NCBI GenBank assembly: GCA_947477655.1
Contig: CANJTS010000005.1
Coordinates: forward strand, 186,001 to 250,000
Source: CAILUG01 sp903844415
Lineage (GTDB): Bacteria > Pseudomonadota > Gammaproteobacteria > Pseudomonadales > Pseudohongiellaceae
DNA: 64,000 nt
Reading direction: 5' to 3'
Positions 16,116 through 26,475 of the stretch are shown here, in pieces; position 1 is the stretch's first letter; every line of letters starts with the position of its first letter. A model generated the notes under the pieces. That model searched no databases, had not been told where the DNA came from, and worked only from the letters and a program-made list of their open reading frames with translations. A program made the translations under genes and the position numbers.

Positions 16116-18788
16116 ATGTTCGACAACACATTGCAAGCGCTGCTTGCCATTGTATTGAGTTTAACCTTGTTGCTTGCTGGTTGTGGCGACACTACTGCTC
16201 CTGTTGTGGCCAACATTGTGCTGGAGCAGACCGCGGTCGTACGTGACCAGCTGCAACTACTGACGCATGAATATGCACAGTTTCGCAAATCGCAAATCAG
16301 CAATCCTGCCTATCATCTAAGCCTTGATTTACAAGCAGGCAGTAGTGATTTTAGTGGCACAGTTACTATTACCTTTGACCTTGCCGCCAATAATGTTTCG
16401 CCAGTCACTGTTGATTTTGACAGTGGCAACATTCTGCAAGTAAACGTCAACGGAGCAACTGCTCAGTTCGACTACGAACATTGGTTTCTGACTATACCCG
16501 CTGATATGTTTGTTAGTGGTAACAACACTCTCAGCATTAGCTACTCGCGTCCTTTCGCAACCGATGGTAACGGCCTCCACAAATTTACTGACCCCGAAAA
16601 TGGTGAAGAGTATTTTTACACCAACTTAGAACCCTACGATGCCAATCGCTTTTTCCCGAATTTTGATCAACCTAATCTTAAGGCTCCGCTCACTCTAGAA
16701 GTAACAGTACCCTCTTCCTGGCACGTAATCGCCAACACCCAAGAAACAGAAATCCAATCAGAAGGAAACCGTAATCACTGGATCTTTCCTGCCACTGCTC
16801 CTCTTTCGTCCTATGTGTATGCCATGCATACCGGCCCCTATACAGTATGGGAAAGTAATGCAGGGGGAATGCCCTTGCGTTTATTCGCCCGTAAAGCCAT
16901 CGCGCCATTTGTGGTTCCCGAAGAATGGTTTATTCCCACTCAACAAAGTTTTGCCTTCTACCAAGACTATTTCGAAGTAGCCTACCCCTTTGGAAAATAT
17001 GACCAGATCATCGTGCCCGACTTCAATCCTGGAGCGATGGAGAATGTGGGCGCGGTAACTTTCAACGAACGTTATGTTAGCCGTGGCGTGAAAAGCACAG
17101 CCCAGTTACGCAACCTTGCTAGTGTCATTGCCCACGAAATGTCGCATATGTGGTTTGGTGATCTGGTTACCATGGACTGGTGGAATGGTCTGTGGCTTAA
17201 CGAAAGTTTTGCCACCTACATGGCAAATCTCGAATTGGAACGCGCCAGCGGTTTCAGCAATGTGTGGGACTCGTTTTATTCCAGCAACAAATTATCTGCA
17301 TACGACGCTGACCAGCTTATCACCACACATCCAATAGAACTTGCAGTGTCATCCACTGATGAGGCCTTCACTAATTTTGATAACATAACTTATGGCAAGG
17401 GCGGTTCAGTGCTCAAACAATTACCGTATTTTATTGGTGAGGAAAACTTCCGCGTGGGGGTGAGCAACTATCTACACAAATATGCTTACCAGAATACAAC
17501 CCTCGATAATTTTGTAGATGAATTAGCTACCGCTAGCGGTTTGAATCTTGATCAATGGAAACATGAATGGCTATATCGATCTGGTGTAAATACAGTCCAG
17601 ACCGATTTCACTTGCGCCAACAACGCCATCACCTCATTACGACTGCTGCAAAGTGTACCTATTGAGAGCACAGCCAATAAGGATCTTCGCTCGCAACGCA
17701 CACAAATTGGCCTGTACCACTACACTGACCAGCAAATGCTGCTCAGTTCTGCCATTCCAATTACTTATAAAGGTGCTGTTACCTATGTCAGCGAAGCTAT
17801 AGGAATGCCATGCCCTGATCTGGTAAATCCAAACGAAGACGATTGGGCCTACATGCGCATAAAACTGGATGCCACTTCTATAACTACGGTTGGCGAGCAC
17901 ATTAATGATTTCACCAGCCCCACTACCCGCATCATGTTATGGCAATCTTTGTGGGATTTAGTCGAAGCTGGCGAATTACCGTTAACCGAATATCTACCTT
18001 TTGTGCTTAATAATATTGGTGCCGAAAACGACGATAATGTGGTGCGCCACGTGAATAGCACGCTGGCGGTTACTTTTGGCTATTTTTCTCGCTTTGGAGA
18101 CTTTGCTGAAGAAAAAATCGAAATTGAAAATTTTCTTTTTAACCAACTGCGCGCTGCACAGCCCGGATCCGAATTGCAGAAAATATGGTACGACAGCTTT
18201 GTCAGCCGTGCTCATACTGCAAAAGCACTCGATTACTTACTGGAATTACTCAATGAAAATACGCTTATCGATGGTCTGGTTATGGACCAAGACAAACGCT
18301 GGAATCTTGTCATCGCCCTAAACCGTTACCAGCACGGTCCATTTATAGAATTACTCAGCACTGAAAGCACCCGCGACCCTTCCGATCAAGGCAAAAACAT
18401 GGCTTTGGCTGCAGCTGCTATTCGGCCTGACCCTGCAGTTAAAGAGCAATGGCTCGACACTATTATCAACTCCCCTGACACTTACAAGCTGGCCACATTA
18501 CGCAGCGTGATGGCTGTGTTGTTTCCAGATGAGCAACTAGAGCTACTGACGCCTTACACTGATTTGTTACTGACCACTCTTGAGACCTTAAACACTACGG
18601 CCACTCAGCAATTTTTGGGCGAATATACAGGTTATTTCGATGCTGCCACCTGCACGCCAGCAAGTGTAGCCAGACTAGCCAAGGCCAATATCAAGTTTGC
18701 AAATTATCAACCATCGATAGTCAAAGCATACCAAGTACATCAACAAAGGGATGAACGCTGCGTAAAATTGAAAACTCAATTACGCTAG
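16116..18788 (+). CDS. M1-family aminopeptidase N-like lipoprotein
   Basis: An 890-residue zinc aminopeptidase. A lipoprotein signal ends at LLLAGC (Cys23), so the enzyme is probably periplasmic and membrane-anchored. The substrate-binding GAMEN motif is at 306-310, the zinc motif HEMSH at 340-344, and the third ligand Glu363 follows in NESFATYMA. A long C-terminal helical ERAP1/PepN-like domain is present. Most bacterial PepN are cytoplasmic; the lipobox form fits scavenging of peptides in the envelope. It starts 5 nt after the MFS stop. Confidence 0.92.
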   Translation: MFDNTLQALLAIVLSLTLLLAGCGDTTAPVVANIVLEQTAVVRDQLQLLTHEYAQFRKSQISNPAYHLSLDLQAGSSDFSGTVTITFDLAANNVSPVTVDFDSGNILQVNVNGATAQFDYEHWFLTIPADMFVSGNNTLSISYSRPFATDGNGLHKFTDPENGEEYFYTNLEPYDANRFFPNFDQPNLKAPLTLEVTVPSSWHVIANTQETEIQSEGNRNHWIFPATAPLSSYVYAMHTGPYTVWESNAGGMPLRLFARKAIAPFVVPEEWFIPTQQSFAFYQDYFEVAYPFGKYDQIIVPDFNPGAMENVGAVTFNERYVSRGVKSTAQLRNLASVIAHEMSHMWFGDLVTMDWWNGLWLNESFATYMANLELERASGFSNVWDSFYSSNKLSAYDADQLITTHPIELAVSSTDEAFTNFDNITYGKGGSVLKQLPYFIGEENFRVGVSNYLHKYAYQNTTLDNFVDELATASGLNLDQWKHEWLYRSGVNTVQTDFTCANNAITSLRLLQSVPIESTANKDLRSQRTQIGLYHYTDQQMLLSSAIPITYKGAVTYVSEAIGMPCPDLVNPNEDDWAYMRIKLDATSITTVGEHINDFTSPTTRIMLWQSLWDLVEAGELPLTEYLPFVLNNIGAENDDNVVRHVNSTLAVTFGYFSRFGDFAEEKIEIENFLFNQLRAAQPGSELQKIWYDSFVSRAHTAKALDYLLELLNENTLIDGLVMDQDKRWNLVIALNRYQHGPFIELLSTESTRDPSDQGKNMALAAAAIRPDPAVKEQWLDTIINSPDTYKLATLRSVMAVLFPDEQLELLTPYTDLLLTTLETLNTTATQQFLGEYTGYFDAATCTPASVARLAKANIKFANYQPSIVKAYQVHQQRDERCVKLKTQLR

Positions 18789-18864
18789 TTTTTTTAAATG
18801 CTGAGCACCTCTTTCTTGCCGAACAAAAAGTACATGGCTGACTTGCGTAATAGGAGAAGCAGAA

Positions 18865-20361
18865 ATGATTAAAAAAATTTCTCGTTTTGGTTTACCCACA
18901 AATTTTTCCACACTTATCTGCTTTATTTACGCGATCTTTTTTTTACAAATAAGCCTAGTCAGCGCACAACCTGATATCGAAGTTACCCAATTGTTATTTG
19001 AACCCATACCTCTGCCTGTTGCGGGTTCGGTAGGCGGTGTTGTGCTTACATCGATTTCTGAAGCGGAAGCAGAAATTCCTGTTGCCATGCCCACGCAAGG
19101 AAAATATTCCGAAGCAGAACTTGATCAAATGCTCTCGGATATAAAACTATACTTGGTAAAAGTGGGCGACATGGAAGCTCTGGAGGGTCCTTATTCAGAC
19201 CAGTTGCGGGAGGATTTATTTGCAACCGGCACTTTGTACCAACAAACGCAAGAGCATGATAAAGCCTTGCAAATGTTTGAGCGTGCATTAGCGGTTAGTC
19301 GCATAAATTCCGGGCTTCAAAGCCTAGATCAAGTTCCTATTATGGAAGCCATGGCACTTAGTTACACCAGTCAACTTAAGTTCATAGCTGCCGACGCCAT
19401 GATGAATGCTGCTTTTAACCTACAAGAAAAAGTGTACGGCGTTGCCAGTATTGAACTGGTGAGTGCCCAGATAAAACTAGGTGATTGGAATACTCAAGCA
19501 TTCATGGATCGCTCCAGCATTCTAGTAAATATTCCACGTATGAATGTACAAAGTTTTGTTGCGGACCCCAAAAATTTTATTCCAGATGCGTTAGACCCTC
19601 GTGAAACGCCACTTTACAAATTGTACGAAGCCAGAGTCGACTACTTAAATGCCATAAAGTCACTAGTAAATGTCCGTGCATTTAGCCATCCCGAAATTAT
19701 GGCCTTGGAAAACAAATTATTAACCAATTATTTTTTGCATACACATCGTGAAAATATTCTTTATGAGCCCGATTTTTATCTGACCAGAAAAAAAACTAAA
19801 ACCGCTACCCGACTTAACCAAAACGCCATCGAACTGATGAACTCAGAAAATTACGACTTGGGCAAAGAAGCACACCGACGCCGCCTGGCTTACTTAAACG
19901 CTAACCAAACGCGTACTCCAGCTGATGTTGCCAGCGCAATGCTCGAGGAAGCTGATTGGGATCTGTTGTTTCAACGTAAAACGGATGCCGATGATAAATA
20001 CATTATTGCTTATCAGTTTTTTACGGATAACCCGACCTTTCTTTCTGCTGCAGAAAATGTGATCTACCCAGCTGTGCCAGTCGTATTGCCGGCGTACTTG
20101 CCTGCACCTAACAGCAGAGCCAAACTTGATATTGCCACTGATGCAAACGTCAATTTTTTTGGTTTTATAGATGTAAGTTTTTCTATCAACAAATTTGGCA
20201 AGGCGCGGAAAGTTAAGATGCTAGGTAAAGAGGGTGAAGTCACCCGTAATATGGAAATTCGCTTGAACCAATATTTACGCAATGTGTTATTCCGACCTCG
20301 ATACACGAATAACGCAGTGGATACGAGCACCATCTCCTTACGCTATTACATTGGAGTCTAA
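18865..20361 (+). CDS. Secreted TPR protein with TonB-like C-terminal domain
   Basis: A 498-residue protein with a signal peptide (FSTLICFIYAIFFLQISLVSA). The central region has helical repeats of TPR type (LYQQTQEHDKALQMFERALAV; EAMALSYTSQLKFIAADAMM). A C-terminal stretch of about 75 residues, VNFFGFIDVSFSINKFGKAR to SLRYYIGV, has the strand pattern and the FxPR-like end of TonB C-terminal domains. The function is unknown; similar domains occur in periplasmic proteins that are not TonB itself. AGGAGAAG precedes the ATG. The downstream terminator at 20446 ends the run that starts with the MFS gene. Confidence 0.6.
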   Translation: MIKKISRFGLPTNFSTLICFIYAIFFLQISLVSAQPDIEVTQLLFEPIPLPVAGSVGGVVLTSISEAEAEIPVAMPTQGKYSEAELDQMLSDIKLYLVKVGDMEALEGPYSDQLREDLFATGTLYQQTQEHDKALQMFERALAVSRINSGLQSLDQVPIMEAMALSYTSQLKFIAADAMMNAAFNLQEKVYGVASIELVSAQIKLGDWNTQAFMDRSSILVNIPRMNVQSFVADPKNFIPDALDPRETPLYKLYEARVDYLNAIKSLVNVRAFSHPEIMALENKLLTNYFLHTHRENILYEPDFYLTRKKTKTATRLNQNAIELMNSENYDLGKEAHRRRLAYLNANQTRTPADVASAMLEEADWDLLFQRKTDADDKYIIAYQFFTDNPTFLSAAENVIYPAVPVVLPAYLPAPNSRAKLDIATDANVNFFGFIDVSFSINKFGKARKVKMLGKEGEVTRNMEIRLNQYLRNVLFRPRYTNNAVDTSTISLRYYIGV

Positions 20362-20445
20362 CCCGGTATTTTTAAAATTCGAGGACAAACCACCCTGCAC
20401 TTTTTCTTATTTTCTTGTATTCTTATTTCCTCAAGCAATAAAAAA

Positions 20446-20478
20446 GGCCAAGTCAGTAGCCTGACATGGCCTTTTTTT
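20446..20478 (+). terminator. Bidirectional rho-independent terminator
   Basis: GGCCAAGTCAG (20446-20456) pairs with CTGACATGGCC (20461-20471) apart from one A-A mismatch, around the loop TAGC. T7 follows and an A run precedes. It lies between the convergent TPR gene (ends 20361) and the quinoprotein gene (ends 20492, minus). Confidence 0.9.
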
Positions 20479-20491
20479 ATACGGGGCGGTC

Positions 20492-22153
20492 TTATAAAGG
20501 CAGAGCGAACACAAACAACCCTGCGCCTGCAGCTACCACGATATATTGTCTGCCTTCGAGTTCAAAACTCATCGGGCCAGAAGCAACTTGACCGCCCAGG
20601 TTTTGCCGCCACAGCTCAGCACCAGTAAGTGCATCCAGCGCGTAGAAGAAACCTTCACGACCACCAGCGAACACTAGATTGCTCGCTGTGCTCAACACTC
20701 CGCTGTCAGTAACATCACTCATCTCGTGCCGCCAAACAATATCACCTGTGGCCGGATCAATAGCTTGAATCGCACCAAAACCTTCTTCAGGAATGCGCTG
20801 GTTCACCGGACGCACACTCAACGCTGGCATTGCCATGGTAGGGAATGCACCGGCATAGGTCTGCCCTGCTACATAGGTTACTGGGCGTTTGGTATATACG
20901 GAGTAGGTGTCCATCCAGCTCGGCACATAGAAATAGCCGGTAACAGGACTAAATGATGGTGGGTACCAATTGGTTGCCCCTTGATTGTTAGGCATGATGA
21001 ACGTGCCTTCCGTGGTTGGAGACAACACCTGATGCGGACGACCTTTCTCATCGAAACCATCCATCCAATTGACCGCTACGAAGGGTTTACCGAGCAAGAA
21101 TTCGCCAGTGGTACGATCGAGCACGTAATACACACCATTGCGGTTGGCTGTCATCAGTACTTTTCGTGGTTGACCCTGCCAGTTGATGTCAGCCAAAACT
21201 TGTACTTGAGTAGAGTCATAGTCCATTTCATCGTGCGGTGTGTATTGATAGTGCCAAGCCAATTCGCCAGTATCAGGATTTATCGCAACCACTGATTCAG
21301 TGTAAAGGTTATCACCAGGACGAGAATCACCATTCCAGTCCGGGCCAGGATTGCCTATGCCCCAGTAAGTTAAATTAAGTTCGGGATCGTAAGTACCCGT
21401 GGTCCAAATAGAACCACCACCGAGCTTATACGCTTCTTGCGCTGGATCAGACCAAGACTCAAAGCCGGGTTCACCAGGACCAGGCACGGTATTAAACTTC
21501 CAAACTTCTGCACCTGTTTCCACATCGTAGGCTGCAATAAATCCACGGATACCAAACTCACCACCAGCCGGGCCAACAATTACTTTATCGCCAATCACCA
21601 GCGGCGCAACCGTCAAAGCATAACCCAACGACGCGTCCCCTATAACAGTGTCCCATTTAAGCTGACCACTGGTGGCATCAATCGCCAGCAAATGGCCGTC
21701 GATCGCACCCATAAACAACGTGTTGCCGTGAATAGCTAGACCACGATTAACACGCCCACAACATACACGGGCCTCAGGCGCAGGCGTGTAAGCATAGGTC
21801 CAGAACACGCGACCGGTCTTGGGATCAAGCGCGACAACATCATTGGGTGGACTGACAGTGTAAAGCACGCCATCTACCATCAGTGGAGTGGCTTCAAATT
21901 TTTCGGACGCACCAGCGCGGGAACGTACTTGCCAGATCCATTGCAATTCCAACTCACCTACGTTGGCTGGCGTAATTTGGGTTAGATCAGAATGACGTTG
22001 GCCATCATAACCACCGTGGTGAATCATCCAACTGCCGGGCTCACTGGCTTCATTGAGTAAACGTTCGGGCGTGACCTGGGCCTGAGCAACAGCAGGCAAC
22101 ACAACAGGCAACAGTGCAGCAGTAACTAGGGCACATGTAATAGTAAATTTCAT
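20492..22153 (-). CDS. PQQ-dependent (quinoprotein) alcohol-dehydrogenase-like enzyme
   Basis: A 553-residue periplasmic protein with signal peptide (ALVTAALLPVVLPAVAQA). Repeated tryptophan-docking strands of an eight-bladed quinoprotein propeller are visible (LYTVSPPNDVVALDPKTGRVFW; GLAIHGNTLFMGAIDGHLLAID; DALTGAELWRQNLGG). It has the vicinal Cys-Cys (131-132, in RVCCGRVNRG), which in methanol/alcohol dehydrogenases forms the disulfide ring next to PQQ. It probably oxidises an alcohol or aldehyde and passes electrons to the cytochrome c encoded 5 nt upstream. GGAG precedes the ATG. No PQQ-biosynthesis gene is in the window. Confidence 0.88.
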   Translation of the reverse strand: MKFTITCALVTAALLPVVLPAVAQAQVTPERLLNEASEPGSWMIHHGGYDGQRHSDLTQITPANVGELELQWIWQVRSRAGASEKFEATPLMVDGVLYTVSPPNDVVALDPKTGRVFWTYAYTPAPEARVCCGRVNRGLAIHGNTLFMGAIDGHLLAIDATSGQLKWDTVIGDASLGYALTVAPLVIGDKVIVGPAGGEFGIRGFIAAYDVETGAEVWKFNTVPGPGEPGFESWSDPAQEAYKLGGGSIWTTGTYDPELNLTYWGIGNPGPDWNGDSRPGDNLYTESVVAINPDTGELAWHYQYTPHDEMDYDSTQVQVLADINWQGQPRKVLMTANRNGVYYVLDRTTGEFLLGKPFVAVNWMDGFDEKGRPHQVLSPTTEGTFIMPNNQGATNWYPPSFSPVTGYFYVPSWMDTYSVYTKRPVTYVAGQTYAGAFPTMAMPALSVRPVNQRIPEEGFGAIQAIDPATGDIVWRHEMSDVTDSGVLSTASNLVFAGGREGFFYALDALTGAELWRQNLGGQVASGPMSFELEGRQYIVVAAGAGLFVFALPL

Positions 22154-22158
22154 TATGG

Positions 22159-22959
22159 TTACTCCGGTGTAGTCAGGGAAAGCATATAGGCCACCAAATC
22201 GGCCACGTTATCTGCAGACAACACGTCCAGATACGCAGGCATAGGTGTGGCGATAAAGCCCTGTGTGGTTATTTCAGATTCGCGAAACGATACCAGTTGT
22301 TCGTCTGCATTCATCAGCTGTACGGAATGGGTATCACGATTCATTACTTTACCCGCCACGACAGTACCGCCTGTGGTGGTAACTTGATAAAAACGCTGGC
22401 CTTCTCGTACCACCGCTTTAGGATCAAGAATTGATTGTTGCAACAGTGCAGCAGAACGAGTGGAGCCAATACCAGCCAAATCAGGATGCAAACGTGAACC
22501 TCCTCCATTTACGCCATGACAGGAATCACAATCAGCCGCTCCAAAAAACAGCTCTTCGCCACGACTGGCATCTCCTACTACCACTTCTTGAGTATCTTGC
22601 GCCGTTAAGGCACCGCCGGTTTGCATCGAGCGTAAAAAAGCCACTAGAGCACGCAAGTCGCCGTAGGCAAATTGTGGGCGCGGAATCATTAAGGTTTCAG
22701 GAATACCGATACGAATAAGAGCCATCAGGTCTTCATCGGAACTGGCCCGGCGAAAACGTCCGCTGGCAAGATTTGCCCCTTCCACCGAATCCCCATTATT
22801 GCCATGACAACCCAAACAATTGGCCTGATATATACCACGCCCATTTTCGATATCGCTGGGTGCGTAACTGTGTTCCTGTGCTAGCACGGCTGTGGCACTG
22901 GCGCATAGCAGTGCGGTGACCGAGCCTAACAACAATTTGTGAAATGACACAAAGGTCAT
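22159..22959 (-). CDS. Periplasmic dihaem cytochrome c
   Basis: A 266-residue protein with signal peptide (FHKLLLGSVTALLCASATAVLA) and two c-type haem sites, CLGCH and CDSCH. Each lies in its own small cytochrome c domain with downstream Met candidates (MPAYLDVLSADNVADLVAYM near the end). I start at the Met at 22959 because GGGGGAT lies just upstream and the signal peptide begins there; the longer frame up to 23229 runs into avtA and has no export signal. It is the natural electron acceptor for the quinoprotein gene that follows after 5 nt. Confidence 0.9.
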   Translation of the reverse strand: MTFVSFHKLLLGSVTALLCASATAVLAQEHSYAPSDIENGRGIYQANCLGCHGNNGDSVEGANLASGRFRRASSDEDLMALIRIGIPETLMIPRPQFAYGDLRALVAFLRSMQTGGALTAQDTQEVVVGDASRGEELFFGAADCDSCHGVNGGGSRLHPDLAGIGSTRSAALLQQSILDPKAVVREGQRFYQVTTTGGTVVAGKVMNRDTHSVQLMNADEQLVSFRESEITTQGFIATPMPAYLDVLSADNVADLVAYMLSLTTPE

Positions 22960-23111
22960 ATGGTATCCCCCGTTGGTTAGCTGTTGTTTTTGATGGCGGC
23001 AGAGCCTAGTACAGTTCTGGCGGTGAAGCAAACCAATACTGGCTTGAGTAGAAACCTGCATCGAGCTTAGTAGGGTATGGTTGATACATGACGCAGAACA
23101 CCTCCTCAATA

Positions 23112-24371
23112 CTAACCAGCATTGGCATAAACTTCCTGCACTACTCGCCCAATCATCTGCAATCCTTTTTGCAATACCTGTGCATCTACCGCATACGATA
23201 TACGGATACATTGCTGCGTATGTTGCCACGGTTCTAGCAAGCCTGGAAAAGAAGTATGCCCGGGTATCACAAGTACACCGGCTGCTTTTAATTTTTCAAA
23301 TAACTGCACACAGGTAATGGGTAAGCCTGGCAACCACAACCAGAGGAAAAAAGCCCCTTCCGGTTTGTGAATATGAAACGGCACAGTGCCAAGCGCTGCC
23401 TGCAAACATGTCACTGCCAGTTCTGCTTTTTGGCTATACCAAGGCCTCAGCACCGCACCTCCTAGGCGAATTAAATCGCCAGTGCGCAATAAACTGGTCG
23501 CCAGTGCCACTCCGGTATTGCCACTGGCCAAATTCAATATGGTGTTGACACAACTGAAAGCCTTCGCCATTTCTTCACTGGCAATCAAAAAACCGCTGCG
23601 CAAGCCGGGCAGTCCAAGTTTCGACAAACTTGCCAACATAATTACATTGTCACTCCAGTAAGCGTTAGCGGCAGTAAATTGAATGCCCGGAAAAGGTAAA
23701 CCATAGGCAACGTCCAAAATCAGTGGGATAGCTTTGGTGCGAGCCAGATTGTCGAGCTTAAGCACTTCTTCATCGGTGAGCACATTGCCACTGGGATTGG
23801 TAGGACGCGACACACACAAGGCAGCTACATTCTCGGCAATAGTTAGATTTTCAAAATCAACCCGGTACTTAAACATATTGTCAGCCAGCAATTGAATGCT
23901 GGGTTTAGTGGCCGTAAAAAAATTTTCTACCAAGCCCGTATCGGTATAGCCGAGATATTCTGGCGTGAGGGGAAATTGAATAACCTGATTTTGGTTAGCA
24001 CTACCCTCCCCGGCCAGCATGTTGGCCAAAATAGAAAAAGCAGATTGACTACCATTGGTTACTACAATGTTGGCGGCTGTCACCTGCCAACCGTATTCAG
24101 CTTGTAATAGGCCAGCCAGTAGGCTGCGAACCTGCTCGTCTCCCATTGGTCCCTGATAACGACCCAGCATTGCAAAGCAACGTTCCGGGTCATTGATAAT
24201 AGTGTGTAAATGACGCTGGAAAAGTGCTTCAACAGCAGGAATACGGGCGGGATTTCCTCCTCCCATCATGATCATGTTCGGGTTGCCTAGCAGCGCCGAA
24301 CCCAAATCGTCCATGAGATCCACAATTCCGGAGTGGCGGGTATATCTTTCACCAAAACGTGAGAGTTTCAA
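23112..24371 (-). CDS. avtA: Valine--pyruvate aminotransferase AvtA
   Basis: A 419-residue PLP-dependent class I/II aminotransferase closely matching AvtA. It begins with FGERYTRHSGIVDLMDDL, followed by MMGGGNPARIP, then TNGSQSAF near 105, SRPTNPSGN at 188-196, the PLP lysine in SLSKLGLPG (K251), and the C-terminal KPEGAFFLWLWLPGLPIT and VIPGHTSFPGL segments. It interconverts valine/2-oxoisovalerate with alanine/pyruvate in the cytoplasm. It is monocistronic on the minus strand, 152 nt upstream of the cytochrome c gene. Confidence 0.93.
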   Translation of the reverse strand: MKLSRFGERYTRHSGIVDLMDDLGSALLGNPNMIMMGGGNPARIPAVEALFQRHLHTIINDPERCFAMLGRYQGPMGDEQVRSLLAGLLQAEYGWQVTAANIVVTNGSQSAFSILANMLAGEGSANQNQVIQFPLTPEYLGYTDTGLVENFFTATKPSIQLLADNMFKYRVDFENLTIAENVAALCVSRPTNPSGNVLTDEEVLKLDNLARTKAIPLILDVAYGLPFPGIQFTAANAYWSDNVIMLASLSKLGLPGLRSGFLIASEEMAKAFSCVNTILNLASGNTGVALATSLLRTGDLIRLGGAVLRPWYSQKAELAVTCLQAALGTVPFHIHKPEGAFFLWLWLPGLPITCVQLFEKLKAAGVLVIPGHTSFPGLLEPWQHTQQCIRISYAVDAQVLQKGLQMIGRVVQEVYANAG

Positions 24372-24552
24372 AAAATTATCCTTAGCAGAAAAAATGGTGC
24401 GGGAGATGAAGGTGAACCGCTACGTTCTGTAGTGGTAGTTTTTGGCTGGCTATTCGACCGCTGTATCCACCAAAATCGGATTACATTTCTACCTGCAAAT
24501 CATGTCGAATGATGTAAAGCTTTGTGTAGCAGGAAATGAAAAATCTTATAAC

Positions 24553-26475
24553 TCATCTCAATTCGATTGATTGCAATTCGACCACTCCCATCGCGCCATC
24601 GTGCAATGTGGCGTAAACATAACCAACACCAGCACCGGCTGGTGCTTCCAGCAGGGCACCATAAGAACCCCAGATTTGTTCCGGATTAACCACCGCGATT
24701 GTGGTGGACAAAAAACTGTTGTCCTGGCTGGCGTGCCAGTTAACCTGTAAGCGCATAGGCGACGGTAGGCTTTCCACAGCGCGCGCACGATATACCAACC
24801 AGTGTCCATTCAGATCCGAGGCTGGTACAGGAAACCAGCCTTTCGTGCCGGGGCCAAGTTTTATTACACCTACGGCCTGCTCAGGCTCATCATTCCATTG
24901 CCAGCTTGTCCAGTTATCGCTATTTCCAAGTACTGATCTAACAGAAAGCATGTCTATGGATAAAACGCCAGCCATAATCATGGCTGATTCCACGGTCACC
25001 CAACGATAATTTGCTATTCGATGTGGGCCAAAGCCGTTAAAGACCAACCCAAAATCGTAGTGTTGCTGGTTAATCGGCACTCCCTCAATAAAAGGATCAA
25101 CATGCATGGCAGAGCCTAGGTTGAGTGTGCTGAATGTATCTCCCCTTCTGAGATCCATCTCTACTTGACCGCCGCCACCAATTGTCCAAGAGTTATCTCT
25201 GTTACCCACCACAATACCACTTATGCCAGTTGGCCTTTCTCCGAGCAGGAATTCAGCAAGAGAGTTGGCCGCCCGGGAAGAATAGATGTACATCATGGAA
25301 TCATGTGAGTTCAGTAAAAAGTACATCATGTTAGTTGCCAGAATTAATGCCAGCGCAAGGTGGCGCCAATAACTTTTTAGCATGATGATCCAGATCATCA
25401 TGATCAGGATTCCCACCGGAAACATAAAGCGGGCCTCCTGTCGTAGTGACCCTGCCAAACTGGCGATGCCGATAAACGCAATGACAACTACAGCAAGACC
25501 CAAACCCAACCAGCGATTCTGCGCTATGTATCCTTTGCGCAGGAATACCACTGCTGTCATCGCTACAGTACATATAGCTGTTGCCCAACCCAGAATACTG
25601 CCTACGGGGTGCTGGTAGTTGTAAAGTCCCCAGAACCAGACATATCCATAGTTGCCGCCAAGCAAAACGTTGTAGGCATATGTCAAGGCAGACCACAGCG
25701 TGTCAATTCCAAGCACCACCTGCTGGGCAGCACCAACCGTCGTTATCGGCAGGGACCCCAGCATTTTAATAGAAGCCCAGTACAGAAAAAGAGGGACACA
25801 ACCTAATGAAAATGACCAGCCAACCACGAATAAGCGACGCCTTGCAGTTGGCGCGAGCCATTCTGTAACAGCAATCGCGAAGCCTGCACCGAGCAAACCC
25901 ACTATATAACGTTCATGCACAAAACCAGTAAGTATCGCTAAGGCCAGCGTGACGACTGCGTACCCATGGTTAAAATCACGGCGCCATGCCAACCACGCCA
26001 GCAAAAGTGTGCTGAGAAACAACGCTGTGCTCAGAAGTTCGATCAACCCAGAAAGATAATCGAAGTACAACATAACTCCATAGCGTGAAGTCAGCACGCC
26101 AAGGACCAGCATCCACGCAATCAATCGACCACCGTTAAGCATGTAACGGACCACGCTGTACAACAAAATATTGATCCATGTCATACATGCAGCAAGCAGT
26201 AATGCATGTATCAATCGTGTTGAGTGCCATTGGGCTAATAATGCTTCGATGGCATTAAAAACCAAACGTGGCTTGTTGGCATTCAGACCCTGAAAAATGG
26301 AAGTGAAAGAATAATTACTGTGAATGGCCAGTTCATACGCTGCCAATTCATCTCCAAAAAAATAGGGGTGATAGCCCAAGCCGAATGCAAGCACGGCACA
26401 CATACCAATCAGTATGAAGTCGAGAAAGGGATTCTCTCCATTGAGGAGTGCTGTAGATGAAAAATTAATTTTCAT
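24553..26475 (-). CDS. Polytopic membrane protein, glycosyltransferase-39-like layout
   Basis: A 640-residue protein with about 10-11 hydrophobic segments in the first 400 residues, beginning at FLDFILIGMCAVLAFGLGYH, and a soluble C-terminal domain of about 230 residues rich in beta-strand-like sequence. The acidic FFGDELAAYELA in the first loop after TM1 resembles the catalytic Asp-Glu loop of GT-C (PMT/ArnT-type) glycosyltransferases. The rest is not similar enough for a firm family call. A role in transfer of a polyprenyl-linked sugar is possible. It stands alone on the minus strand with no glycan genes around it. Confidence 0.5.
   Translation of the reverse strand: MKINFSSTALLNGENPFLDFILIGMCAVLAFGLGYHPYFFGDELAAYELAIHSNYSFTSIFQGLNANKPRLVFNAIEALLAQWHSTRLIHALLLAACMTWINILLYSVVRYMLNGGRLIAWMLVLGVLTSRYGVMLYFDYLSGLIELLSTALFLSTLLLAWLAWRRDFNHGYAVVTLALAILTGFVHERYIVGLLGAGFAIAVTEWLAPTARRRLFVVGWSFSLGCVPLFLYWASIKMLGSLPITTVGAAQQVVLGIDTLWSALTYAYNVLLGGNYGYVWFWGLYNYQHPVGSILGWATAICTVAMTAVVFLRKGYIAQNRWLGLGLAVVVIAFIGIASLAGSLRQEARFMFPVGILIMMIWIIMLKSYWRHLALALILATNMMYFLLNSHDSMMYIYSSRAANSLAEFLLGERPTGISGIVVGNRDNSWTIGGGGQVEMDLRRGDTFSTLNLGSAMHVDPFIEGVPINQQHYDFGLVFNGFGPHRIANYRWVTVESAMIMAGVLSIDMLSVRSVLGNSDNWTSWQWNDEPEQAVGVIKLGPGTKGWFPVPASDLNGHWLVYRARAVESLPSPMRLQVNWHASQDNSFLSTTIAVVNPEQIWGSYGALLEAPAGAGVGYVYATLHDGAMGVVELQSIELR

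Noticed and set aside
22960..23229. Upstream extension of the cytochrome c reading frame
   Set aside because: It overlaps avtA, lacks a ribosome site and hides the signal peptide, which starts naturally at 22959.
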